NCBI GenBank assembly: GCA_024278645.1
Contig: JAJRST010000194.1
Location: 1 to 5,859, forward strand
DNA length: 5,859 bases
Origin: a bacterium
GTDB taxonomy: Bacteria; Zhuqueibacterota; Zhuqueibacteria; Residuimicrobiales; Krinioviventaceae
Reading direction: 5' to 3'
The position numbers and the translations under genes are program-made. Positions within the stretch are counted from its first letter, which is position 1. Each line of letters starts with the position of its first letter. Positions 1 through 5,859 of this stretch are shown in pieces. The notes below the pieces were generated by a model, which was not told the DNA's origin, did not search any database, and saw only the letters and a list, made by a program, of their open reading frames with translations.

Positions 1-1506
1 AAAAAGTTTGGCGCCCCGACAGTGACCAAGGACGGCGTCACTGTTGCAAAAGAAATTGAACTTGAAGACCCATTTGAAAATATGGGCGCGCAAATGATAA
101 AAGAAGTCGCGTAGAAAACCAGCGACATTGCCGGCGACGGTACAACCACCGCCACGGTTTTGGCGCAGTGCATCGTACGCGAAGGTTTGAAGAATGTCAC
201 GGCCGGCGCCAATCCCACCGCCCTTAAACGCGGCATTGAAAAAGGCGTCAAGGCCATTGTCGAAGAAATTAATAAAATGAGCAAGCCGTTGCCCGGCAAA
301 AAAGAAATTGCCCAGGTCGGCTCCATCTCCGCCAACAACGATCCTGAAATCGGCGAGTTGATTGCCGACGCCATGGAAAAAGTGGGCAAAGACGGCGTCA
401 TCACTGTTGAAGAAGCAAAAGCGACCGAGACAAGCCTGGAAGTCGTGGAAGGCATGCAATTCGATCGCGGCTACCTTTCCCCCTATTTCGTCACCGATTC
501 CGAGTCCATGGAAGCTGTTCTTGAAGAACCGATGATCCTGATCCACGACAAAAAGATCAGCGCCATGAAGGACTTGCTTCCCGTTCTCGAAAAAGTGGCC
601 CAGATGGGCAAGCCGTTGCTGATCATTGCCGAAGATGTCGAAGGTGAAGCGCTGGCCACGTTGGTCGTCAACAAGCTGCGCGGCACCCTCAAAGTCGCCG
701 CCGTCAAGGCGCCTGGCTTTGGCGATCGCCGCAAAGCCATGCTTGAAGACATCGCTATTCTGACGGCCGGACGCGTCATCTCCGAAGAAGTCGGCTTTAA
801 GCTTGAAAATGCCACGGTCAGTGATCTCGGTCAAGCCAAGCGCGTGACCATTGACAAAGACAATACAACGATCGTTGAGGGCGGCGGTAAAACCGAGGAT
901 ATCCAGGGCCGCATCAGCCAGATTAAAAAGCAAATTGAAAATTCGACCTCCGATTATGACAAGGAAAAGCTGCAGGAACGTCTGGCCAAGCTGGCAGGCG
1001 GCGTGGCCGTCCTGAACGTGGGCGCGGCGACGGAAGTGGAAATGAAAGAAAAGAAAGCCCGTGTCGAAGACGCTTTACATGCCACTCGCGCTGCCGTTGA
1101 AGAAGGCATCGTTCCCGGCGGCGGCGTTGCTTTCCTGCGTGCGTTGCCAACTCTGGACAAGGTTAAAGTTGACGGCGACGAGGAAATCGGCATCAATATT
1201 TTAAAACGGGTTCTTGAAGAGCCGATTCGCCAAATTGCTGAAAACGCCGGCTCCGAAGGATCGATCGTGGTGCAGAAGGTCAAAGATGGCAAGGACGGCT
1301 ACGGCTACAATGCCGCAACCGACGCCTATGAAGACCTGTTCGAGGCCGGCGTCATCGACCCGGCAAAGGTCACCCGCATTGCTCTTGAAAATGCGTCGTC
1401 CGTTGCAGCACTCATGTTGATGACGGAGGCGGCCATTGTGGACAAGCCTGAAGAAAAACCTGCCGCTCCGGCCATGCCTCCGGGCGGAATGGACGGCATG
1501 TATTAA
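1..1506 (+). CDS. groEL: 60 kDa chaperonin GroEL, 5'-partial, interrupted by an in-frame TAG
   Basis: GroEL is the cytoplasmic ATP-driven chaperonin that forms a double heptameric ring and folds proteins together with GroES. Reading frame 1 of the window from base 1 matches GroEL throughout. The first visible codon corresponds to about residue 42 of E. coli GroEL, so about 41 codons lie outside the window. The nucleotide-binding GDGTTTA motif is at codons 45-51; its Asp, at bases 136-138, aligns with E. coli D87. The ATPase Asp in RVEDALHAT is at bases 1069-1071 and aligns exactly with D398, so there is no net indel across this span. The apical-domain PGFGDRR motif and the C-terminal Gly/Met-rich tail (PPGGMDGMY) are present. 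The implied full length is about 542 residues, normal for the family. Codon 38 (112-114) is TAG where most GroELs have Ser in a KEVASK-type motif. The rest of the frame is open to a TAA at 1504-1506. Start codons after the stop (TTG at 160, ATG at 277) would give products lacking essential equatorial-domain sequence. The family identification is certain; whether the gene is functional is not. Confidence 0.95.
112..114 (+). other. Premature in-frame amber codon within groEL
   Basis: The frame reads GTC GCG TAG AAA ACC, where the conserved protein motif is V-A-S-K. A single C-to-A change from TCG (Ser) would produce the TAG. GroEL similarity continues in the same frame on both sides, so this is a substitution and not a frameshift. 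A sequencing or assembly error, a true nonsense mutation, or amber readthrough are all possible. Confidence 0.9.
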
Positions 1507-1525
1507 TTCTATTGCCTCCCTTTAT

Positions 1526-1562
1526 AAAAAAAGCCTCCGTCGTATTTGGCGGAGGCTTTTTT
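1526..1562. terminator. Bidirectional Rho-independent terminator between convergent groEL and the oxidoreductase gene
   Basis: The 7-bp arms GCCTCCG (1533-1539) and CGGAGGC (1550-1556) enclose a 10-base loop, and the loop can be tightened by one more G-C and one G-T pair. The stem is preceded by seven A (1526-1532) and followed by six T (1557-1562), so either strand yields a GC-rich hairpin followed by a U-run. It begins 19 bases after the groEL stop and ends 27 bases before the stop codon of the convergent - strand gene, which suits one shared terminator for both transcripts. Confidence 0.9.
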
Positions 1563-1589
1563 GTTATATACTCGCTTTTACCGCTGCAA

Positions 1590-2936
1590 TCAGACCTTTT
1601 CCGGGACGACGAACGGATAGCGGTATTCTTTTGTCAGATAGCTATCGGCTTCTTCATCGCCGACGAATTTAAAGGTCCGGTCGTTAAAAGTCAACTCGCG
1701 GCCCAACCGATAAGAGATGTTCGACAGATGGCACAAAGTCGTCGACCTGTGTCCTTCGAGGACATCGCCGGTGAGCTTTGTCCAATCCTCGGCGCGCACA
1801 GCATCAATAAAATTCATAAAGTGCGCCGACCCGCCGGCGCCGGCCAGGTTGTTTGGATCCGCAACCTCATCAGCGACGCCTTCAAACTTTGGCCCCGGCT
1901 CATTTTTAAAGCCAAAATAGGTGTACCATTTGTTGCCGTTCAGATGCATCCAGCCCTTTGTGCCATAGAACAAATTGCCGATTCTGATGCCGTCGTCGGC
2001 GTTGGTGTACAAACCGCGAACTTCGAATTGCAGAATCTTGCCGTCGTCCCATTCCATGGTCGCCAACTGCGTATTCGGCGTTTCCTGGTCGTCAATAAAA
2101 GCAAATTTTCCACCGACGCATTTGATCTTTTTCGGCATGTCGTCCTTGTCCAAGCCCCAACGTGCGATGTCCATTTGGTGCGGCCCCTGGTTGCCGAGAT
2201 CGGCGGCGCCAAAATCCCAGAACCAATGCCATTTGTAATGCACGTACTGCGGATTAAAGGCACGCCATTTTGCCGGTCCAAGCCACTGGTTGTAATCCAA
2301 CCCTTCCGGAACAGGCCCGTCGGGCTGGTGGCCGATTGTATCTCTCTTTTTGTAGCACAGGCCCTTGGCCATGTAGATTTCGCCCAGCTCGCCGGAGTGC
2401 AAAAACTCGATGGCTTTGCGAACGCCGTAGATGCTGCGGTTCTGCATACCGCATTGCACAACGCGGTTGTAGCGGCGCGCCGCTTCGACCATTTTCTGAC
2501 CTTCCCAGATCGTATGCGTCAACGGCTTTTCGCCGTAGACATGCTTTCCCGCCTGGCACGCCCAAATGGCCTGCAACGCATGCCAGTGATCGGGCGTGGC
2601 CGTCGAGATGGCGTCCAGGTCCTTGTCGTCCAGGGCTTCGCGAACATCCGTGGTAAATTTTGGTTTCTTGCCGCCCAAGTCAACGACCATTTTTTCCGTC
2701 GCCGACCATAATTTTTTGTCCGGCTCGACAATCCAGGTTATGGCCACGCCATCCATCTTTGACCACTGTTCGATGTGGCTGCGGCCGCGGCCATGCACGC
2801 CTGAGACGGCGATGTTTACCCTGTCATTGGCGCCCAAGACTGTTTTGGGCAAAGTTGATCCAATAACGGCCCCCGCGGCTGCTGCTCCGGCAATTTTTTT
2901 TGCAAAATCTCTGCGAGAAACATCCTTCTCAGACAT
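1590..2936 (-). CDS. Tat-exported Gfo/Idh/MocA family oxidoreductase
   Basis: This 448-residue protein belongs to the NAD(P)-dependent Gfo/Idh/MocA family, which oxidises, reduces or epimerises sugars and cyclitols; some relatives cleave glycosides by a redox mechanism. The N-terminus carries a twin-arginine signal (SRRDFAKK, residues 7-14), an Ala/Gly-rich hydrophobic stretch and a likely cleavage site after VLGA at about residue 36. A folded, cofactor-loaded enzyme is therefore expected in the periplasm. The Rossmann domain follows, with IAVSGVHGRG at 42-51, the family's STATPDHWH segment at 111-119 and the GEKP motif at 135-138; Lys137 is the usual catalytic lysine. In the C-terminal domain, GPHQMD (251-256) supplies the conserved His253 and Asp256. 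An AAGGAG ribosome-binding site at 2943-2948, six bases from the ATG, fixes the start. The stop is TGA. The putative barrel-protein gene lies 41 bases upstream with no terminator between. The exact substrate cannot be told from sequence. Confidence 0.93.
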   Translation of the reverse strand: MSEKDVSRRDFAKKIAGAAAAGAVIGSTLPKTVLGANDRVNIAVSGVHGRGRSHIEQWSKMDGVAITWIVEPDKKLWSATEKMVVDLGGKKPKFTTDVREALDDKDLDAISTATPDHWHALQAIWACQAGKHVYGEKPLTHTIWEGQKMVEAARRYNRVVQCGMQNRSIYGVRKAIEFLHSGELGEIYMAKGLCYKKRDTIGHQPDGPVPEGLDYNQWLGPAKWRAFNPQYVHYKWHWFWDFGAADLGNQGPHQMDIARWGLDKDDMPKKIKCVGGKFAFIDDQETPNTQLATMEWDDGKILQFEVRGLYTNADDGIRIGNLFYGTKGWMHLNGNKWYTYFGFKNEPGPKFEGVADEVADPNNLAGAGGSAHFMNFIDAVRAEDWTKLTGDVLEGHRSTTLCHLSNISYRLGRELTFNDRTFKFVGDEEADSYLTKEYRYPFVVPEKV

Positions 2937-2942
2937 TCGTAT

Positions 2943-2948
2943 CTCCTT
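2943..2948 (-). promoter_or_regulatory. Strong Shine-Dalgarno site of the Gfo/Idh gene
   Basis: The - strand reads GGAAGGAGATACGA before the ATG at 2936. AAGGAG with a six-base spacer is a near-perfect ribosome-binding site. It supports the start that includes the complete Tat signal. Confidence 0.75.
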
Positions 2949-2977
2949 CCTTTTTATGTATTGTTTTTTATATAGAA

Positions 2978-3580
2978 TTAGAAATAAATTCGCACATAAA
3001 GAGCGGGCTCCAGGCGGATGCCGATGCGGTGATTTATCTGCGTATCCTCTATTAGCGTAAACCCGGTATCGGTTTCCATTTTTGTGTTCTCATAAGTGTA
3101 TTGGGCAAACCTGGCGTGCGCCGTCAGACTGACATAACGGTTGAGAAAAAACTCGGCGCCAAAGGAGGCGCCGGCGCCCAAGGTCAGGCTGGAGCCGTTC
3201 TCGGCGGTTATGCTGGTCCCCGTCGGCTTTTCCGTTGCGTCGGAGCCGATGCCGACAATGCCGTAAAAGCCAAAATAAGGGACAACCCGATTTCGCGGCA
3301 TAAAATAAAAGCGATATTCCGGATAGATGGTCAAGGAAAAGCTGCTTTTCGTCGGCCCCGGTGATACATTGGCCCCGGCCTTGGATTCGCTTCGTTCGGA
3401 GTTATAGTCGAGACTGCCGTCAATGAGAACCATTGCGGTGGGAGAAATCATTCGGCCAAACCCAAATTCCTGCCCAAAGTTGGAAACTCTGGCGGCCAGA
3501 GAGGATTTACCAGGCAACGTTCTCGCATTCAAAGAAGCCATTGCAAGAAGCAAAATCAAAAAAGGCAGATGACGTTTCAT
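2978..3580 (-). CDS. Putative outer-membrane beta-barrel protein with signal peptide
   Basis: No specific family name can be given. The chosen start at 3580 gives 200 residues beginning MKRHLPFLILLLAMASLNA, a classic Sec signal peptide with probable cleavage after Ala19. A GGAG ribosome-binding site lies at 3588-3591, seven bases upstream. An in-frame ATG at 3664 would add 28 Cys/Phe/Lys-rich residues ahead of the signal peptide and is unlikely to be used. The mature part alternates hydrophobic and polar residues in aromatic-rich strands, for example around FSLTIYPEYRFYF (81-93), PYFGFYGIVGIG (101-112), LTLGAGASFGAEFFLNRYVSL (132-152) and the final RIGIRLEPALYVRIYF. It ends in Phe, as the beta-signal of outer-membrane proteins requires. 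The pattern and length resemble 8-stranded OmpA-like or 'outer membrane protein beta-barrel domain' proteins. A structural or small pore role is inferred only. It precedes the Gfo/Idh gene by 41 bases. Confidence 0.75.
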   Translation of the reverse strand: MKRHLPFLILLLAMASLNARTLPGKSSLAARVSNFGQEFGFGRMISPTAMVLIDGSLDYNSERSESKAGANVSPGPTKSSFSLTIYPEYRFYFMPRNRVVPYFGFYGIVGIGSDATEKPTGTSITAENGSSLTLGAGASFGAEFFLNRYVSLTAHARFAQYTYENTKMETDTGFTLIEDTQINHRIGIRLEPALYVRIYF

Positions 3581-3587
3581 AGCCCTA

Positions 3588-3591
3588 CTCC
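3588..3591 (-). promoter_or_regulatory. Shine-Dalgarno site fixing the start of the beta-barrel protein
   Basis: GGAG on the - strand sits seven bases before the ATG at 3580. This favours that start over the longer in-frame ATG at 3664, which would bury the signal peptide inside the protein. Confidence 0.55.
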
Positions 3592-3606
3592 AAGATGTGT
3601 GCAATT

Positions 3607-3647
3607 TTAATAATTTAAAATATGATGTTTTGCAAAAGAAGCAACAA
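3607..3647 (-). promoter_or_regulatory. Possible promoter upstream of the beta-barrel gene
   Basis: The 84-base gap between mutM and the barrel gene is strongly AT-rich. On the - strand two overlapping weak sigma70-like pairs can be read: TTGTTG (3642-3647) with CATATT (3619-3624), and TTGCAA (3630-3635) with TATTAA (3607-3612), each with 17-base spacing. Each hexamer matches consensus at only about four positions. If the lineage is FCB-type, its promoter consensus differs, so this is a candidate only. Confidence 0.25.
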
Positions 3648-3664
3648 AATTCTTTAAGAAACAA

Positions 3665-4486
3665 TTATTTCTGACAGGAAGGGCAGAAAAAGGTGCTTCG
3701 TCCGCTCAATACAATTTTTTGAATCTCCGAACCACAAGCGGTGCACGGTTCGCCTTCTTTTTGGTATACGGTTAATACCTGTTGGAAGAAACCGGGTTCC
3801 CCATGTGCATTACGAAAATCATTTAACGTTGTCCCACCCTTTTCAAGCGCTGTATTGAGAATAGACTTTATACCTTTCACTAATCTACGCCGTTCATTGT
3901 TTTTCAAAGCGTTCGCTGGTCGTGTAGGGTGGATGCCAGCTTTAAACAGTGCCTCGTTTGCATAGATATTACCAACGCCGACGACGTTTTGCGCATCTAA
4001 AATCCATAATTTGATCGCCTTTTTCGATCTTTGCGCCGTTCTTGCAACATAGTCTTCATTAAAATCATCGGACAAGGGTTCAACGCCCAAATGAGCAAAT
4101 CGAACATAGTTGTCGAGTTCTCCCGGGGCGACGACCTCCACCAAACCGAATCGTCGGGGATCGCGAAAGCGAACCTGCAAATCATCAAACCGGAACACCA
4201 CGTGGGTGTGCTTTTCCAACGGCGTCTTCGTCGGAAACAAACCCAGGCGGCCGCTCATGCCCAGGTGAATCACGACAGCCGCCCCATTGTTCAAATGCCA
4301 TATAAGATACTTTGCCCGCCGGGAGAGGCCGGTGATGCTGCGGCCGTGCACCCAGGCGCGAAAATCATCCGGCCGTACCGGCCAGCGCAGCCGAACATCA
4401 TATATGTCGACGCCTGAAATGGACCTGTCGACAATACGAGGTTCGAGATTTAAGCGAATGGTTTCTACTTCCGGAAGTTCAGGCAT
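3665..4486 (-). CDS. mutM: Formamidopyrimidine-DNA glycosylase (Fpg/MutM), bifunctional with AP-lyase activity
   Basis: MutM removes oxidised purines such as 8-oxoguanine and FapyG from DNA and nicks the abasic site by beta,delta-elimination. The 273 residues match the family's usual length (about 270). The N-terminus MPELPEVETI exposes the catalytic Pro2 and Glu3 after Met removal. Lys59 (SRRAKYLIWH) is the conserved beta-hairpin lysine. Met77 in HLGMSGRL, Arg111 or Arg112 and Phe113 in DPRRFG are the residues that fill the gap left by the flipped base. The helix-two-turn-helix segment with VGVGNIYANEALF is at 169-181. The C-terminal zinc finger has Cys248-x2-Cys251-x16-Cys268-x2-Cys271, with the DNA-contacting Arg263. 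All key residues are intact, so the enzyme should be active. The start lies 10 bases after the TGA of the upstream gene and has no clear ribosome-binding site, which suggests translational coupling. The stop is TAA. Confidence 0.98.
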   Translation of the reverse strand: MPELPEVETIRLNLEPRIVDRSISGVDIYDVRLRWPVRPDDFRAWVHGRSITGLSRRAKYLIWHLNNGAAVVIHLGMSGRLGLFPTKTPLEKHTHVVFRFDDLQVRFRDPRRFGLVEVVAPGELDNYVRFAHLGVEPLSDDFNEDYVARTAQRSKKAIKLWILDAQNVVGVGNIYANEALFKAGIHPTRPANALKNNERRRLVKGIKSILNTALEKGGTTLNDFRNAHGEPGFFQQVLTVYQKEGEPCTACGSEIQKIVLSGRSTFFCPSCQK

Positions 4487-4496
4487 AAATTATAAT

Positions 4497-5129
4497 TCAT
4501 TCTTTAAAACTTGTCCAGCTCGACGACTGTGATTGCGAGCGCTGCCGCATGCGCCTTTCCAGTTTCGCAAGACGACGCTGTTCCGGCGTATTGGGAACAG
4601 TGGGCTGGCGCATCTTACTTTGCAAGTTGGCCGCCTGGGCGATGCTAATGCGCTCCCGACAAAGCGAATAGACTTCCATCACGTTCTTGGGCGCTCTTAT
4701 TTTCACCTTTCGCCGACCCGCGCCTCTCGGAATAAGCGTGACCTGTTGATCACGGTATTCAGCGCTTTTATAATCACGCCAAAGCCCGATTTTCTCATTG
4801 CCGGCGTTGTTATTTTTATCAATATAGCGCACCCTAAAGCCGTGCTCATAGAGCGTCCACTCCTGATCCTTGCCCAGGGATCGCATCAAATTGACCGCCG
4901 GGCCAAAGAGAATAAAGACAAGGTACACGGCATAATCCGGTATCTTGCGCAGCCAGGGCGCCAACTGGCTGCCGTAGGTAAATAAAAAAAATACCACTGC
5001 AAAGAGCAACCCCAAAAGATAGTAAAGGAACTTGTTCGACTTTTGGGGCTTGTACATCCATGTTATAAGTGGTTTGCCAAGCTCCACCTGAGCCTGGCCG
5101 CGCAGGGCGACATCAAAAAAGTCAGACAT
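4497..5129 (-). CDS. Hypothetical two-helix membrane protein, possibly YcxB-like (PH-like cytoplasmic domain)
   Basis: I do not recognise this 210-residue protein with confidence. It has a polar N-terminal 30 residues, a hydrophobic helix at about 34-53, a short loop, a second helix at about 66-82, and then a cytoplasmic-looking domain. The stretch WTLYEHGFRVRYIDKN (91-106), followed by KIGLWRDYKSAEYRDQQVTLIP (113-134) and RRKVKIRAP (139-147), resembles the bacterial PH-like fold of YcxB-type proteins: a strand, a conserved Trp before an acidic-aromatic pair, then strands. This is inference from pattern. The tail (183-210) is Arg/Gln/Ser-rich, low in complexity and probably disordered. The ATG at 5129 is 4 bases after the TAA of the sugar permease gene. 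An AAAGGG ribosome-binding site overlaps that gene's last codons, so the two are co-transcribed and probably translationally coupled. mutM follows after 10 bases. Confidence 0.8.
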   Translation of the reverse strand: MSDFFDVALRGQAQVELGKPLITWMYKPQKSNKFLYYLLGLLFAVVFFLFTYGSQLAPWLRKIPDYAVYLVFILFGPAVNLMRSLGKDQEWTLYEHGFRVRYIDKNNNAGNEKIGLWRDYKSAEYRDQQVTLIPRGAGRRKVKIRAPKNVMEVYSLCRERISIAQAANLQSKMRQPTVPNTPEQRRLAKLERRMRQRSQSQSSSWTSFKE

Positions 5130-5133
5130 TTTT

Positions 5134-5859
5134 TTATCCCTTTACACTTCCTAAAGTTAATCCTGAAACAAGCCATCGGCTCAGAAATAAAAAGAGTACG
5201 ACAACCGGTATACTTACAACAACCGCACCCGCCGAATATAATCCCCAGGAAACTTCCATGTTGGATTGAAACATTTTGAGGCCGAGCGGCAGTGTGAACA
5301 AATTTTGATCCTGAATAAGAACGTTGGCGACGAGATATTCCGACCACGCCGTCATGAACGAAAACAGCGCCGTGATGACCAGGGCCGGCGCGGCCAGGGG
5401 CAAAACGATGCGCCAAAAGATGCCGAATTCCGAACAGCCGTCGATTCGAGCCGCCTCTTCGAGGCTGTAGGGGATGGTGTCGTAGTAGCCCTTCATCTGC
5501 CAGATTGTAAAAGGCAACGCTGTCGCCGAATAGGCGATGATCAAACCCAAATAGTTGTCATAAGCCTTGATGGCGATGAGCAAAATGAACAACGGCAGCA
5601 GCAACATGGTGACCGGAAACATTTGCGTGGTGATGAGTCCGATCATGGCGGCGTCCCTGCCGATGAATTTATAACGGGAAAAGGCATAGCCGGCCGTGGC
5701 CGCCAGCCCCACGCCGACGACGGTGACGCAGGCGGAGACGATGAGGCTGTTTCCCATCCAGCGTAAAAACGGCTCCTGCGTGAAAAGACGAAAGTAGGTT
5801 TGTAACGTGGCGTCCGTCGGAATAAGCGCCAGGGACTTGCTGAGCAGGCGGTCGCCCGG
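5134..5859 (-). CDS. Sugar ABC transporter inner-membrane permease, MalG type, 5'-partial
   Basis: This is the MalG/UgpE-like permease subunit of a carbohydrate-uptake ABC transporter, working with a MalF-type partner, a periplasmic binding protein and an ATPase, none of which is in the window. The open frame runs off the right edge, leaving 241 residues; the family is about 275-300, so the first 35-60 residues and start codon are outside. The visible part begins with a periplasmic segment containing LALIPTDATLQTYFRLF and FLRWMGNS, which is typical of MalG homologues upstream of the core permease domain. About five membrane helices follow. The ATPase-docking EAA loop reads EEAARIDGCSEFGIFWRIVLP, about residues 134-154 of the fragment, with the EAA, the invariant Gly and the final LP intact. 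The C-terminus GLTLGSVKG matches the usual family ending. The in-frame ATG at 5757 is internal and not the start. The substrate cannot be told from this subunit. The stop is TAA. Confidence 0.96.
   Translation of the reverse strand, partial: PGDRLLSKSLALIPTDATLQTYFRLFTQEPFLRWMGNSLIVSACVTVVGVGLAATAGYAFSRYKFIGRDAAMIGLITTQMFPVTMLLLPLFILLIAIKAYDNYLGLIIAYSATALPFTIWQMKGYYDTIPYSLEEAARIDGCSEFGIFWRIVLPLAAPALVITALFSFMTAWSEYLVANVLIQDQNLFTLPLGLKMFQSNMEVSWGLYSAGAVVVSIPVVVLFLFLSRWLVSGLTLGSVKG
5138..5143 (-). promoter_or_regulatory. Ribosome-binding site of the two-helix membrane protein, inside the end of the permease gene
   Basis: AAAGGG on the - strand lies eight bases before the ATG at 5129 and is made of the penultimate Lys and final Gly codons of the permease. 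This placement implies that the two genes are translated from one message. Confidence 0.5.

Noticed and set aside
954..1292. Open frames antisense to groEL (also 483-815 and 923-1150)
   Set aside because: They are low-complexity Ser/Arg-rich translations opposite a highly conserved gene, with no start signals.
160..1506. A separate groEL gene starting at the TTG at 160
   Set aside because: GroEL similarity extends in frame upstream to base 1. This start would delete the GDGTTTA nucleotide motif, and no ribosome-binding site favours it.
1512..2711. A 399-codon open frame on the + strand, antisense to the Gfo/Idh gene
   Set aside because: It starts within the terminator region, has no recognisable domain, signal or ribosome-binding site, and lies wholly opposite a gene with a complete set of family motifs. 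It is open because of codon bias in the real gene.
3604..3621. Inverted repeat ATTTTAA-TAAT-TTAAAAT upstream of the barrel gene
   Set aside because: It is made only of A and T, so it forms a weak hairpin without a U-run; it is expected by chance in such AT-rich sequence and is not a convincing operator or terminator.
3581..3664. N-terminal extension of the barrel protein to the ATG at 3664
   Set aside because: The extra 28 residues precede a perfect Sec signal peptide that has its own ATG and GGAG site, and they overlie the AT-rich probable promoter region.
5134..5757. Permease gene starting at the ATG at 5757
   Set aside because: The frame stays open to the window edge and the upstream residues match the usual MalG-family segment before the core domain, so this Met is internal.

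Overview
The window is about 5.9 kb of ordinary bacterial chromosome. It holds one gene on the + strand (groEL, cut by the left edge) facing five genes on the - strand (the leftmost in transcription order, a sugar ABC permease, is cut by the right edge). A signal-peptide-bearing protein that looks like a small outer-membrane beta-barrel and a twin-arginine-exported Gfo/Idh/MocA oxidoreductase point to a Gram-negative bacterium. Tat-exported Gfo/Idh proteins are especially common in Bacteroidetes/FCB-type, Planctomycetes and Verrucomicrobia genomes. That hints at an environmental or uncultured lineage, but the sequence does not fix the phylum.

Layout: 1-1506 (+) is groEL, lacking about 41 N-terminal codons and interrupted by an in-frame TAG at 112-114. 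1526-1562 is a hairpin with an A-tract on one side and a T-tract on the other, serving as a shared bidirectional terminator for groEL and the convergent - strand genes. 1590-2936 (-) is the Tat-exported Gfo/Idh/MocA oxidoreductase. 2978-3580 (-) is the putative outer-membrane beta-barrel protein. 3665-4486 (-) is mutM (formamidopyrimidine-DNA glycosylase). 4497-5129 (-) is an unrecognised two-helix membrane protein with a possible PH-like C-terminal part. 5134-5859 (-) is a MalG-type sugar ABC permease. No non-coding stretch reaches 300 bases.

The three right-hand genes (permease, membrane protein, mutM) are separated by only 4 and 10 bases and very likely form the tail of one sugar-transport operon that has picked up a DNA-repair gene. 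An 84-base AT-rich gap, with weak promoter-like elements, then leads to the barrel protein and the oxidoreductase, which are 41 bases apart and may be co-transcribed. I see no terminator inside the whole - strand series, so read-through to the hairpin near 1526-1562 is possible.

I see no mobile element, CRISPR array, tRNA/rRNA or clear new system. The observation most worth checking is the premature amber codon in an otherwise perfectly preserved groEL.
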